From Amycolatopsis solani (GTDB taxonomy: Bacteria; Actinomycetota; Actinomycetes; Mycobacteriales; Pseudonocardiaceae), in the NCBI RefSeq assembly GCF_033441515.1, contig NZ_JAWQJT010000003.1, forward strand, positions 1,302,001 to 1,366,000: DNA of 64,000 nt, written 5' to 3'. Below the pieces are notes generated by a model. It was given only the letters and a program-made list of their open reading frames with translations, ran no database searches and was not told where the DNA came from. This document shows positions 46,525 through 55,922 of this stretch, piece after piece (position 1 is the first letter of the stretch; the number at the start of each line of letters is the position of its first letter). The position numbers were made by a program, and so were the translations under genes.

Positions 46525-47001
46525 TCACCGCACGGGCGCGGTCATCTCCGCGGCGAAGCGGTAGTAGCAGACCGCCTGCTGCTTGCTGCTTTCGAGGAAC
46601 GGGGTCATGACCTGCACGCGGGCACCGGGAATCGGGCGCGCGACGGCGGTGCAGCGATCGAGCGTCTGCTGGTAGAGCGCGTACTCCCCCGCCGCGAGCG
46701 GCAGCACGGCGAACGCCTCCGCGGTGTGGCGTCCGGTGCAGGACGTCAGCAGCACGTCGACCTCACCGGAGCCGGTCGGTGACCAGAAGCACTGGCCTGC
46801 GGTGACGTCGAGCCCGTGCACTTCGCCCGCGGGGAGCCGCTCGCCGGGCGTGGTCCGGGTGACCGCCCGGAAGATGAGCACGCCCGCGAGCACGAAGACG
46901 CCCATGCCGACTGCGACGGCAACGCGGCCGACCGGCCGACGGCGTCGTTCAGCACGCATGAGCTCGTCGAAGAGCTCGGGATCGTGCTGTGGTGCTGACA
47001 T
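46525..47001 (-). CDS. Membrane-anchored protein of unknown function
   Basis: A 158-residue protein with a basic cytosolic N-terminus, one helix (about 26-46, VAVAVGMGVFVLAGVLIF) and an extracytoplasmic domain of 110 residues. That domain holds four cysteines (in GQCFW, SCTGRH, DRCTA and AVCYY), suggesting two disulfides. It converges with eccC, their stops being directly adjacent, and is the last gene after the toxin-immunity unit. It may belong to either system. I do not recognise the family. Confidence 0.7.
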   Translation of the reverse strand: MSAPQHDPELFDELMRAERRRRPVGRVAVAVGMGVFVLAGVLIFRAVTRTTPGERLPAGEVHGLDVTAGQCFWSPTGSGEVDVLLTSCTGRHTAEAFAVLPLAAGEYALYQQTLDRCTAVARPIPGARVQVMTPFLESSKQQAVCYYRFAAEMTAPVR

Positions 47002-47073
47002 CGTTCTTCCTTCGTGCGCGAGGCGCGGAAACCGGGTCCGGCCCTGCCCGGTGCGGGGCAGGGCCGGAGCCGG

Positions 47074-47433
47074 TCACATCGACGACGCCAAGGCGTCCCT
47101 GGCTTCGAACAGCTCCCCGTGGGCCGCCTGCTCGGGGGTCATGTCGACCCCACAGCGGTCGAGGACGACCAGGCTGACCACCAGGAACCCGCGAGACAGC
47201 TCCGCGTACACCGGATTCACGACCATCGAGCCCGCCAAGGACGACCGCACGAAAGCGGCCAGCGCCGCCGGGTTCACGTAGTAGTAGTCGCTCGCCATCA
47301 TCGTCAGACCGGCGTCGGCGAGACCGACCCCCGCGTTGCCGGCCAGCGTTTCGGCCGTGCTGACGAACAGCTTCCCGATCCGCAGCGCCGGGCTCCAGAC
47401 GACCTCGCCGTCGACGTCGAACACATAGCTCAC
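47074..47433 (-). CDS. Small protein coupled to the second toxin gene, candidate immunity protein
   Basis: A 119-residue cytosolic protein, GTG 47433. Its first base is the last base of the preceding toxin's stop (TAGTG), which forces translational coupling. The sequence begins SYVFDVDGEVVWSPALRIGKLF and is acidic with a central hydrophobic part (GFLVVSLVVLDRCGVDM). It vaguely resembles DUF6086-type proteins, but I am not certain. A small non-secreted protein immediately after a polymorphic toxin is usually its immunity factor; that is the basis of the call. Confidence 0.6.
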   Translation of the reverse strand: MSYVFDVDGEVVWSPALRIGKLFVSTAETLAGNAGVGLADAGLTMMASDYYYVNPAALAAFVRSSLAGSMVVNPVYAELSRGFLVVSLVVLDRCGVDMTPEQAAHGELFEARDALASSM

Positions 47434-50400
47434 TACGAGAACTCCAAGTAGACGGTCACGTCCGGGTGCGCCGATCGGAACTGGCTCACCGCGGCTTCGA
47501 TCGCCTCGCGCAGCTCCGGTTCGACGCCGGGCGTGGTCATCCGCAAGCCGATCGGAGCGTCACGGTACCGCGAGAGCTCCGGGCTGACCGAGCGCGCCTC
47601 CAGGTACGACTCGAACTTGCCGGTCACCTGCTTGTCGATCCACTTCGGCACGTCGGTCGCCCACGCCGCGGACTTCTCCTCCCAGAGCACGCCGCCTTCG
47701 ATGTGATCGATGTCGGTGATCATCCGTCCGTTGTTCGGCACCGCCGGGTCGTAGACCTGGACGTCCTTCGACCCCTCCAGCGGCCCCTTGTTCTGGACCA
47801 TCTTCCCGATGTCGTCGGCCGCGCCCTGGATGCCGTCCATCGCCATCGCGAGCCCGCCGACGATCCCGGCGATGCCGCCGGCGATCTGGGGACCGCCGGT
47901 GAACGCGCAGGCGATCACCCCGCCCAGGAAACCGATGGCCGCGCCGGGGATGGCCCCGACACCGCCCTCGGGCAGCCCGACGAGCGCGCCCGCCGCGGTG
48001 CCGCCGGCGATCTCCTCGCCGCACGTGGCCGCGCCGCTGCTGACCGCGGACACCCCGGCCAGCGTCAGCCCGATCCCGCCACCGATCTCCAGCAGGTGCG
48101 CGAGCAGCGCCAGCAGATCCCCGGCGTGGTCACGCACGAAGTCGAGCGTGCCCCGGGCCATCGCGTCGATCAGCGCGAGCAACTGATCGGCCGCATCCCT
48201 CAGCGCGGCCAGCTCGGGCCGGTCCTGGGCGCCTGCCGCGGCCTGGTCACGCAGTTTCTGCACCTGGTCGCGCATGTCGGTGACAGCCTGGCGGGTCGTT
48301 TCTTCCCGCTGCTTCTCGACCGCAGCGTTCTGCGCGGCCGCGGCGGCCTGCGCGGCCTCGGCGGCGGACTTGCCCGCGGCGATCGCGTCGGCCAGCGCCT
48401 GCGCCGCCGACGCACGGGCCTGCGCCGCGTACTGCGACGCCAACGCGGCCGACTGCGCGGCGTGCGCGGCCGAGTTCTTGGCCGCTTGCGCACTGCCCCG
48501 GGCGGCCGCCGCCGCGTCACGGGCCTGCTTCGCCGACAGCGCCGCGTCCGCGGCCGACTTGCTCGCCTCGTCGGCGGAGGCCTTCGCTTGCGCGGCGAAC
48601 TGCGCGGCCTGGTCCGCGGACGCCTTGGCCGCGTCGGCCCACTGCTTTGCCTCGTCCGCGGCGCCGCGGGCGGTCGCCGCGTACTGGGCGGCCAGCGCCG
48701 CGTTCTGCTTGGCCAGCGCGGCCGACTGCGCCGCGTCGGCGACGTAGCCGTTGACCTGGGCGACGTGCTCGGCGGTGTTCGCGTCCCGCAGCGCGGCCTC
48801 GAACTGGCCGGTCGCCAGGAACGCCTTGACGTAGGACCAAGGTCCGGACAAGGCCGCGTTGGCCGCGGCCCGAACCTCCGGGCCACCGGCGTCGAGGATC
48901 TTCTGGACGGCCACCCGGTCGTCGTCCTCGGCCGCGCGGTACCGCCCGGTGGTGAGGAACACGTGGATGTCGTCAGCGGTGCCGGACAGGGCGTGGTTCG
49001 CCGCGTCGCGGGTGATCGGCCCGCCGGTGTTGAGGATCTTCTGGACGGTGACGCGGTCGTCGTCGTTCTTGTTCGGGTACGCCCGCGTGCGCAAGAACTC
49101 CTTGACCTGGTCGTAGCTGCCACCGTTGGCGGCGTGGGCGGCGTCGCGCTGGGCGGCGATCGTGGTCGTGCCGGCGATGATGTCGACGCTCAGCCGATCG
49201 TCCTGCTCAAGAGCGGCGGCCAGCCCGGCGCGAGCGAAGCCGAGGACCTGCGCGTCGGTTCCCCCGAGCGCGTCCGACGCGGCGAGCCGCACCTTCGGCC
49301 CGCCGTCGTGCCACAGCTCGACCGCGGCGCGACGTCCGTCGACGACCGCCGCCGCGGGCTCCGTGGCCGGGTCGGCCGCCCGGGTCAGCAGCTGCTGGGT
49401 GGCCGCGTCGACTTGTTCGGCGGCTCCCGCCGTCCACCGCGGGTTGCTCACCTGGTCCAATTCGGCCTGCTTGGCGTCCTCCGCGTCGCGCGTCGACTGG
49501 GACTGCTGCTCCGCCAGCCGCTCGTCGTCGGCGCGGCGTGCCAGCGCGGCGGTGTTCTTCGCCTGGTCGGCGGCCGTCTGCGCGCTGTCGGCTTCGTTCT
49601 TCGCTTCAGTGGCCGCGGCCTGGGCCCGGTCGGCGGCACCGGCGGCCTCACCGGCGTGCTGCGCGGCCTCGTCGGCGGCCGCGGCCGCGGCGTCGGCGTG
49701 CGCGGCGGCGTCCGTCGCGGCCTGCCTGGCCTGCCCCGCGGCGGCCGCCGCGTCGTTGGCGAGCGCAGTCGCCACACCGGCCGCCCGCTTGGCTTCGTCG
49801 GCGTTGCGCTGCGCCCGGTTGGCCGCGGCCGCGGCTTCCGCCGAGCTCGCGCCTGCCTTCTGGGCCCAGCCACCCGCGTCACGGGACGCCTGGGCGGCCG
49901 CAGCGGCGTCCCCGGCGGCCGCCGCGGCGGCGGAGGCGGCCACGGAAACCTGCCGGACGGCCTCGACGGCCTGAGCCACGGCGTCCGCCGCGGTCCGGGC
50001 CCCGATGGCCGCGTCGCGGGCCTTCTGCGCGGCGTCGCGGGCGGCGTCGGCCTGCCCGCGGTCGGTCGCGGCCGCGGCGGCGGCGTTGCGGGCCCGTGCG
50101 GCGGCCTGTCCCGCCATCGACGCGGCCCACGCTGCCTGGCTTGCCGCGTGCGAAGCCTCCCGTGCGGCGCTCGCGGCCGCGGCGGCCGCGTTGATCGCCT
50201 TCTGGGCGGCCTGCGCGGCCCGGTTCGCAGCGTCCGCCGCACGGCCGGCAGCGCTCGCGGCCTGCGCCGCCGAGTTCTGCGCCTGCCGGGTCTCTTCGGC
50301 CGCCGTCTGCGCGGCGAGCTTCGCCGCCGCGGCGGCGGCCACCGCCTGGTCGGACGCGTCCTTCGCGGCCTGTGTCTGCACCACCGAACGCGCCTGCGCG

Positions 50401-51119
50401 CCCTTCGCCAGGTCGGCGAGGGCACTGACGGAAAGCGTTTCCGCGTCGCGCTGGGTCGCCGCCTGGAACCCGGTCCGGAGGAATTCGCGGACGCTCTCGA
50501 TGGTCGCCGAAAGCGCCTGGTTCGCCGCCTTCTTGACCTCCGGGCCGCCGGTGTTGAGCAGCAGCTGCACGGCGATCCGGTCGTCGACGTCCTGCGCCTG
50601 TTGCCAGCCGGCACCGAGGAAGGCCAGCTGGTCGTCGGTCGTGCCGTTCAGCGCGGTGTTCGCCGCCGCCTTCACCCGCGGCCCGGTCGCCGCCGCGAGC
50701 AGCCTGCTGACCTGGATGCGCACGTCGTCCCGCCACGGCTGCTGCCAGCCGGCGGTGAGGAACGTCCGGACGTCACCGATGGTGCCGCCGAGCGCACCGT
50801 TCGCGGCGTGCTGGGTGGCCGGGCCGCCGGCGGTGAGCATCTTCTGGACCGCGACGCGGTCTTCGACCTCCTGCATCTGCGCGAGGCCGGTGGCGACGAA
50901 CGCGTGCACGTCGTCGTCGGTACCGCACAGAGCGGCCTCCGCGGCCCGTGAAACGACCGGACCTCCGGTCCGCAGCAGAGCGACCAGCTGCTGCCGGTCG
51001 GTGGGCGCGGGGGTGTCGTCGGCGGAGGCCGCGGGCGCCGAGCCCACCGCAAGCGCCACGGCGGCCAGCAGCCCCACCGCGCTCTTGGCCCGTTCCGGCC
51101 ATGACCATCTGCGTCTCAT
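47433..51119 (-). CDS. Secreted ALF-repeat polymorphic toxin, possible PD-(D/E)XK tip
   Basis: A 1228-residue secreted protein. The Sec signal is about residues 1-35 (RRRWSWPERAKSAVGLLAAVALAVG). Next come ALF repeats of the form 'RIAVQLLLNTGGPEVKKAANQAL...VREFLRTGF', in blocks at both ends of a very Ala-rich coiled coil. A glycine-rich hydrophobic stretch follows near residues 1040-1110. The C-terminal 110 residues contain ITDIDHIEGGVLWEEKSAAW, whose D-x(n)-E-E-K spacing suggests a PD-(D/E)XK nuclease. The start could be ATG 51131 instead. The gene ends one base into a small coupled gene. The delivery route is uncertain. Confidence 0.8.
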   Translation of the reverse strand: MRRRWSWPERAKSAVGLLAAVALAVGSAPAASADDTPAPTDRQQLVALLRTGGPVVSRAAEAALCGTDDDVHAFVATGLAQMQEVEDRVAVQKMLTAGGPATQHAANGALGGTIGDVRTFLTAGWQQPWRDDVRIQVSRLLAAATGPRVKAAANTALNGTTDDQLAFLGAGWQQAQDVDDRIAVQLLLNTGGPEVKKAANQALSATIESVREFLRTGFQAATQRDAETLSVSALADLAKGAQARSVVQTQAAKDASDQAVAAAAAAKLAAQTAAEETRQAQNSAAQAASAAGRAADAANRAAQAAQKAINAAAAAASAAREASHAASQAAWAASMAGQAAARARNAAAAAATDRGQADAARDAAQKARDAAIGARTAADAVAQAVEAVRQVSVAASAAAAAAGDAAAAAQASRDAGGWAQKAGASSAEAAAAANRAQRNADEAKRAAGVATALANDAAAAAGQARQAATDAAAHADAAAAAADEAAQHAGEAAGAADRAQAAATEAKNEADSAQTAADQAKNTAALARRADDERLAEQQSQSTRDAEDAKQAELDQVSNPRWTAGAAEQVDAATQQLLTRAADPATEPAAAVVDGRRAAVELWHDGGPKVRLAASDALGGTDAQVLGFARAGLAAALEQDDRLSVDIIAGTTTIAAQRDAAHAANGGSYDQVKEFLRTRAYPNKNDDDRVTVQKILNTGGPITRDAANHALSGTADDIHVFLTTGRYRAAEDDDRVAVQKILDAGGPEVRAAANAALSGPWSYVKAFLATGQFEAALRDANTAEHVAQVNGYVADAAQSAALAKQNAALAAQYAATARGAADEAKQWADAAKASADQAAQFAAQAKASADEASKSAADAALSAKQARDAAAAARGSAQAAKNSAAHAAQSAALASQYAAQARASAAQALADAIAAGKSAAEAAQAAAAAQNAAVEKQREETTRQAVTDMRDQVQKLRDQAAAGAQDRPELAALRDAADQLLALIDAMARGTLDFVRDHAGDLLALLAHLLEIGGGIGLTLAGVSAVSSGAATCGEEIAGGTAAGALVGLPEGGVGAIPGAAIGFLGGVIACAFTGGPQIAGGIAGIVGGLAMAMDGIQGAADDIGKMVQNKGPLEGSKDVQVYDPAVPNNGRMITDIDHIEGGVLWEEKSAAWATDVPKWIDKQVTGKFESYLEARSVSPELSRYRDAPIGLRMTTPGVEPELREAIEAAVSQFRSAHPDVTVYLEFS

Positions 51120-51294
51120 GTGTCGTCGCATCCTTTCCGGGAATTCGACCACCGAAGGAATTATTCGGGCAGCGCGAAGGGCGGTCCGGAAAAAATCCCC
51201 CGACGAAATCGCGGCCCCTTCCGCTTCAGTCGAATATTAGCTACCCGAAGGCAGGACCAGCAAGGTTTTCACCGGAGAAAGCGGGACGACACTG

Positions 51295-51576
51295 TCAGCG
51301 TGTCGCCGCGAGAAACTCCCGCACCAGCGTGAAAAACTCGCCGACCTGCTCCTCTTCACCGGCCCGGCTCGCGACGACCCGACTGACCTGGTAGGCCCAC
51401 GTGAGATTCGGGCCAGCACCACCGTTTCGGGACAACCACTCCCGGAAACCGTCGAGAAAAACGAAACCGGTCGCGGCGTCGAAACCAGCGAAGAAGGCGA
51501 TCGCCTGCTCCAGGTTCCGAATTTCGTACGCTCCCGGTCGCCGCATCACGTCGGCGATCCGGTCGGCGGTGTCCAA
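51295..51576 (-). CDS. Small protein after the Hint toxin, candidate immunity protein
   Basis: A 93-residue protein beginning at TTG 51576, five bases after the toxin stop; no better start exists in frame. It is acidic and aromatic-rich: EIRNLEQAIAFFAGFDAATGFVFLDGFREWLSRNG, then GEEEQVGEFFTLVREFLAATR. There is no signal peptide. Position directly after a polymorphic toxin implies an immunity role against its papain-like tip. The family is unknown. A 175-base gap to the next toxin start follows, with no obvious terminator. Confidence 0.6.
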   Translation of the reverse strand: MDTADRIADVMRRPGAYEIRNLEQAIAFFAGFDAATGFVFLDGFREWLSRNGGAGPNLTWAYQVSRVVASRAGEEEQVGEFFTLVREFLAATR

Positions 51577-51581
51577 CGTGC

Positions 51582-54500
51582 TCAGCCTCCGGGCGACGGG
51601 GTGAAATCGAGGTACTCACCGTACTTGAACTTGTTCCGGTACTCGTCCAGCGTGAGGCCGTAGCGCCCGGTCGTGGCGTCGTACACGCGACCGTCCTTGA
51701 CGAGGACGTCGTGGTAATTCCACCCGGACTCGTACCAGACGTCGGGCTTGTCGAGGTCGCGGATCTCGCCGACGGACGGCGCGTTGTAGCGGTCGGTGAT
51801 CCGGTAGACGTCCCCGCCGATCTTCTGCTGGATCTCGCGCGCGGTCTGCGTGCACGTGTTCGTGTGGCACACCTCGGCGACCGACTTCGGCACCCAGCTC
51901 TCGCCGAGGTCGTCGAGGCAGTTGTTGTGCACCAGCAGGTGTGCAGCCGTGACGAAGTAGTCGTGGTCGCCTTCGACCTCGAAGTTGTACACCGTGACCC
52001 CGCCGGTCACGGTCTCCGTGGCGGTGACCGCCGGCGAGCTGCCGTCCATGCTCTGGACCCGGTCGTGCACGCGCAGCTCGTCGGCGTGCACCCAGCCGCG
52101 TTCCGGTACCCAGAAGGGGTGCTCCCGGGTCACCTGGACGCTGGTCGTCCCGAAGTGCACGGTGACGAGCACCTGCGCATCGTGCTCGAAGGTCCGGACC
52201 ACCTTCCGCAGCCGGGTCCCGCCCCCGGCGGTGTCCTTGGCCCAGACCAGATCACCCGGCCGGACCTGCTCGATCGGCCGGTCACCTTCCTCGGTCGCCA
52301 CCAAGGTCCCGGCCGGGAAGCAGTTGACCTTGGCCTCAGCGATCACCGATCGCCCGCGGTCGAGGATCTTCTTGAAGCTCGCGGTCTCGTCGAAGTACTT
52401 GCCGATGGTCGAAATGACCCGCCACAGCGCCTTGCCGACGTCGTAGGCCTTGAGCACCGCCAGCCCGAGCGACGCGATGTCGATCGCACCCATGAGGCAG
52501 TTGACGAGGTTCGGGTCCTTGACGCACGCCTTGATGCCGCCGATGAAGAGGTCGACGAGGATCTGACCGCCGTTTTCGATGATCCAGTCGATCAGGTTCT
52601 GCTCGGCACCGCCCTGCGCGCGCTTGTACTCGTCGACCAGCTCCTGGCCACCGGCGGCGCGCAACGCCGCTTCGTCCTCGGCGCTGAGCGGACCCGATTG
52701 CTGCGGTCCGCTTGCCTGCCGCCGCTGCTCCTCTTCGTTCTGCCGGTCGGCGGCGAACTTCGCCGCCTCCGTCGCGGCCTGCGCCGCTTCCGCGGCGTCC
52801 TTGCCCGCCTGGACGGCGGCGGTGCGGGCGCGCTCGGCGTACTCCTGGGCCGAACTCGCGGCCGTGCTCGCCCGGGTGGCCGAGGCGCGGGCCTGGACGG
52901 CCGAGTTGGCGGCGCTCCTCGCCGCCTGCTGTGCGCTCTGCGCCGCGTTCCGCGCCTGCCGGGCCGACTGCGCCGCCTGCTCGGCGGACTGCTGAGCCTG
53001 GTTCGCCGAGTCGTTGGCCTGGTCGGCGTACGTCTTGGCCAGGCCGGCCTGCCGGTCCGCTTCGGCCGCTGCCGCCGCCGCTTCCTGCGCCGCGTTGTGC
53101 GCCCGCGCGGCCGCCGCTGCCGCGAGCGCGGCGTCGGCCTGGGCCCGCGCGGCGATACTGGCCGCCTCGGTCACGTACCGGTGCACGTCGGCGGCGTGCG
53201 TGACGGTGTCGACGTCCCGCTGCTCCGCCCGGTAGCGCTCGGTGCCGAGGAAGTCCTTCAGATACGACGCGGGCCCGGCGAGCGCCGCTTCCGCCGCGGC
53301 CTTGACCTCGGGGCCGCCTGCCGTCAAAGCCTGCGTCACCGCGATCCGGTCGTCGTGCTCGGCCGCGACGTACTGACCGGTGCGGAGGAACTCGGCGACG
53401 TCGTCGGCGGTGCCGTTGAGTGCCCGGTTCGCGGCCTCCTTGGTGGCCGGGCCGCCGGTGGTGAGGATCAGCTGCGCGGCGACGCGATCGTCGTCGGCCT
53501 TGCCCGGGTACGCCCGGGTCCGCAGGAAGTCGGTGACCGCCGTGATCGGTCCGGCGAACGCCGTGAGCGCCGCCTGCTTGAACCGGGCGTTCGCGGTCTC
53601 GTCCGCGAGCGAGACGACGCTGGCGCGGTCATCCTGCTGAGTCGCGGTGGCGAGTCCCGTGCGCACGAACTCGCGCAGCCCAGCCTCGTCCTTCGCCAGG
53701 GTCGATGCCGCCGCGGCCCGGGTCCACGGGCCGCCGCTCTGCAGGAGCTGGACCGCCGCCTTGCGGATGTCGAGGACGACGGTCTCCGGTGCCGTCGCCG
53801 GGTTCGCCGCCTCGGCGAGCAAGCGCTGGGTCTCCGCCGAGCGGGCGGCCGCCTCGCCGGCCTTCCAGTCGCCCGCTGCCTTGCGGTCGTCTTCGGCCTG
53901 CTTCGCCGCTTCCGCGTCCGCGACCGCCTGGTCCTTCTGCGCCTCCAGGCGCGCCGCGTCCGCGTCGCGGGACGTCTTTTCGAGCTGGGCCGCCTGGTTG
54001 GCCGCCGTCGTCGCCGTGTCCGCCGACGCCTTCGCCGACGCCGCATAGCGGGCTGACGCTTCCGCGTCCTTCTTCGCCTGCTCCGCCGCCGCGGCTGCCT
54101 GGTCGGCTGCCGTCGCCGCCGCCTCCGCGTGGGCCGCCGACGCGTTCGCCGCGTCGCGGGCCTGACGGGCCGCCGTGGCGGCCTGGTTCGCCAGCGATTC
54201 CGCCGCGTTCGCCGCCCGGTTCGCGCGGGCCGCCGCGGCGCGGGCCGTGGCCGCCGCCTGCTCGGCCTGGGTCGCGTTCGCGCCCGCCGACCGCGCGTAG
54301 CCCGCGGCTTCACTTGCCGCCGACGCCGCCGCGTCCGCGTTGGAGCTGGCGCTGCGCGCCGCACCCGCGGCCCGGCCCGAAGCGTCCGCGGCCTGCCCCG
54401 CGGCGTTGGCCGCGTCCGCCGCCGCACGGGCGCCGGCCGCGACGTTCCGCGCGTCCACCGCGGCCTGGCGCGCTTCCGCCGCGTGCGCACCGTCGGCCGC

Positions 54501-55556
54501 CGCGTTCGACGCCGCCGAATACGCCCGGGAGCACGCCTGCTCCGCCAGGGACGCCGCCGTCGCGGCCTGCGCCGCCGCGTTCGCCGCCACGCGAGAAGCC
54601 CGGTTGGCTTCGGCCGCCGCACCGATCGCGGTCTTCGCCGCTTCGGCCGCGCTGCGTGCCGCGTTCGCCGCCCGTCCGGCCGCGCCGGCCGCCTGCACCG
54701 AGGAGTCCCGTGCCGCCTGGGTTTCGGCCGCGGCCCGCTGGGCGGCTTCCTTCGCCCGCTGCGCCGCGGCGATCGCGCGGTCCGCGGCGTCCTGCGCCTG
54801 CTTTGTCTGGGCCGCCGCCTGCGCGCCGGCGTCCCGTGCCAGATCGGCGAGGTGCGCGACGGTGGCCGTCTCCTGGTCCCGTTCGGCCGCGAGCGCGTAG
54901 CCGGTCTCCAGGAACGCCTGGACGTCTTCGACCGTCCCGTCGAGCGCACGCTGCGCCGCCTTCTTGACCTCCGGTCCTCCGGTGGTCAGGAGCTGGGTGA
55001 CCTTGATCCGGTCGTCGTCGTTCTGCGCCTGCTGCCGGCCGGAGTCGAGGAACTTCCGGACGTCGGATTCGGTGCCGTCGAGCGCTTTCTGACCCGCCAC
55101 CTGGACCCAGTGGCCACCGGTGGTGATGTACCGCGAGACCTGGGCGCGGTTGTCGTCGCGCCACGGCTGCTGCCAGCCGGTCGTCAGGAAGGTGCGCACG
55201 TCCGCCGCGGTGCCGTTCAGCGCCGCCTGCGACGCGCGCCGCAAGCCCGACCCGGCGAAGGTCAGCAGCTGGCTGACCTTGATCCGGTCGTCGTGCTCCG
55301 CCGCGACTGCCTTGCCGGTGGCCAAGAACGTGTGCACCTCGGCGTCGGAGCCCACCAGGGCCGCCGCCGCGGCGTCCTTCGTCGCCGGGCCACCCGCCTG
55401 CCACAGCGCGACCACCTGCGCGCGTTCGCCCGGCCCGGCGGTCTCCGCCAGCGCCGGCGCGGGCACCGCGACCGCCCCTGCCCCCACCGCGGCCACCAGC
55501 GTGACCGCCAGTGCCGTGCGCGCTCTCCGCGCGCCGAACAACCTCGTGAACCGCAC
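51582..55556 (-). CDS. Secreted ALF-repeat polymorphic toxin with Hint domain and papain-like tip
   Basis: A 1324-residue protein with a Sec signal (about residues 1-38, TALAVTLVAAVGAGAVAVPAPALA). ALF repeats follow (for example RIKVTQLLTTGGPEVKKAAQRAL...VQAFLETGY), as does a long Ala-rich coiled coil and a second ALF block. A Hint autoprocessing domain runs from Cys1079 (CFPAGTLVATEEG) to the VHNN ending at about 1209-1212, with EHPFWVPERGW and DHDYFVTAAHLLVHN. The remaining 112 residues form the tip. Cys1235 in HTNTCTQTAREIQ, His1282 in WNYHDVLV and Asp1293 in RVYDATTG fit a papain-like triad. GTG 55556 is the start. A candidate immunity gene follows. Confidence 0.88.
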   Translation of the reverse strand: MRFTRLFGARRARTALAVTLVAAVGAGAVAVPAPALAETAGPGERAQVVALWQAGGPATKDAAAAALVGSDAEVHTFLATGKAVAAEHDDRIKVSQLLTFAGSGLRRASQAALNGTAADVRTFLTTGWQQPWRDDNRAQVSRYITTGGHWVQVAGQKALDGTESDVRKFLDSGRQQAQNDDDRIKVTQLLTTGGPEVKKAAQRALDGTVEDVQAFLETGYALAAERDQETATVAHLADLARDAGAQAAAQTKQAQDAADRAIAAAQRAKEAAQRAAAETQAARDSSVQAAGAAGRAANAARSAAEAAKTAIGAAAEANRASRVAANAAAQAATAASLAEQACSRAYSAASNAAADGAHAAEARQAAVDARNVAAGARAAADAANAAGQAADASGRAAGAARSASSNADAAASAASEAAGYARSAGANATQAEQAAATARAAAARANRAANAAESLANQAATAARQARDAANASAAHAEAAATAADQAAAAAEQAKKDAEASARYAASAKASADTATTAANQAAQLEKTSRDADAARLEAQKDQAVADAEAAKQAEDDRKAAGDWKAGEAAARSAETQRLLAEAANPATAPETVVLDIRKAAVQLLQSGGPWTRAAAASTLAKDEAGLREFVRTGLATATQQDDRASVVSLADETANARFKQAALTAFAGPITAVTDFLRTRAYPGKADDDRVAAQLILTTGGPATKEAANRALNGTADDVAEFLRTGQYVAAEHDDRIAVTQALTAGGPEVKAAAEAALAGPASYLKDFLGTERYRAEQRDVDTVTHAADVHRYVTEAASIAARAQADAALAAAAAARAHNAAQEAAAAAAEADRQAGLAKTYADQANDSANQAQQSAEQAAQSARQARNAAQSAQQAARSAANSAVQARASATRASTAASSAQEYAERARTAAVQAGKDAAEAAQAATEAAKFAADRQNEEEQRRQASGPQQSGPLSAEDEAALRAAGGQELVDEYKRAQGGAEQNLIDWIIENGGQILVDLFIGGIKACVKDPNLVNCLMGAIDIASLGLAVLKAYDVGKALWRVISTIGKYFDETASFKKILDRGRSVIAEAKVNCFPAGTLVATEEGDRPIEQVRPGDLVWAKDTAGGGTRLRKVVRTFEHDAQVLVTVHFGTTSVQVTREHPFWVPERGWVHADELRVHDRVQSMDGSSPAVTATETVTGGVTVYNFEVEGDHDYFVTAAHLLVHNNCLDDLGESWVPKSVAEVCHTNTCTQTAREIQQKIGGDVYRITDRYNAPSVGEIRDLDKPDVWYESGWNYHDVLVKDGRVYDATTGRYGLTLDEYRNKFKYGEYLDFTPSPGG

Positions 55557-55922
55557 CCCGCCCGTCCCTCCCGTGCGTACCGGAACCTGGTATCGAGAAG
55601 GAGAAGCGCGCGAAGGGACACCGGCGACCGGAAACCACGCATAACGAACAGAAAAGGCTTTCCCGCCTTCGCTCCTCCCCCGAAGCGGTCGAAAGTTAGC
55701 AGAAGGAAGGAACTCTCCGGAAGCCGCATTCGGGTGAGCCGGCCAAGATCACACCGATAGCCGTGTCAGCTTGGCGGACATTTGTTGACTCCGCGACGAA
55801 GAGCTGATTAGAGTCCGATCCGCGTCCGCTCGGGGTCGGTCGCAGCCCACTCATGTCCAGTCGCGGCGGATGCGATCGCCGCGACCCGGTCATGCCGTGT
55901 TTCGACTACCTGAGGGGGAGTC
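55557..55922. promoter_or_regulatory. 366-base divergent intergenic region with a sigma70-like promoter
   Basis: This is the longest gene-free stretch. On the plus strand, TTGACT (55785-55790) and TAGAGT (55809-55814) are 18 bases apart and point at the small secreted protein gene (ATG 55923, ribosome site GAGGGGGAG). The rest is locally AT-richer than the flanks. It should also hold the promoter of the Hint-toxin unit on the minus strand, but I could not identify it. I saw no other repeat or RNA element. Confidence 0.5.

Noticed and set aside
47466..50951. A 1161-codon plus-strand frame opposite the second toxin gene
   Set aside because: Mirror of an alanine-rich coding repeat; composition is biased to Arg, Gly and Val and no start or ribosome site supports it.
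55557..55922. A small RNA or riboswitch in the long intergenic gap
   Set aside because: I found a promoter-like pair but no stable conserved structure that I could defend.
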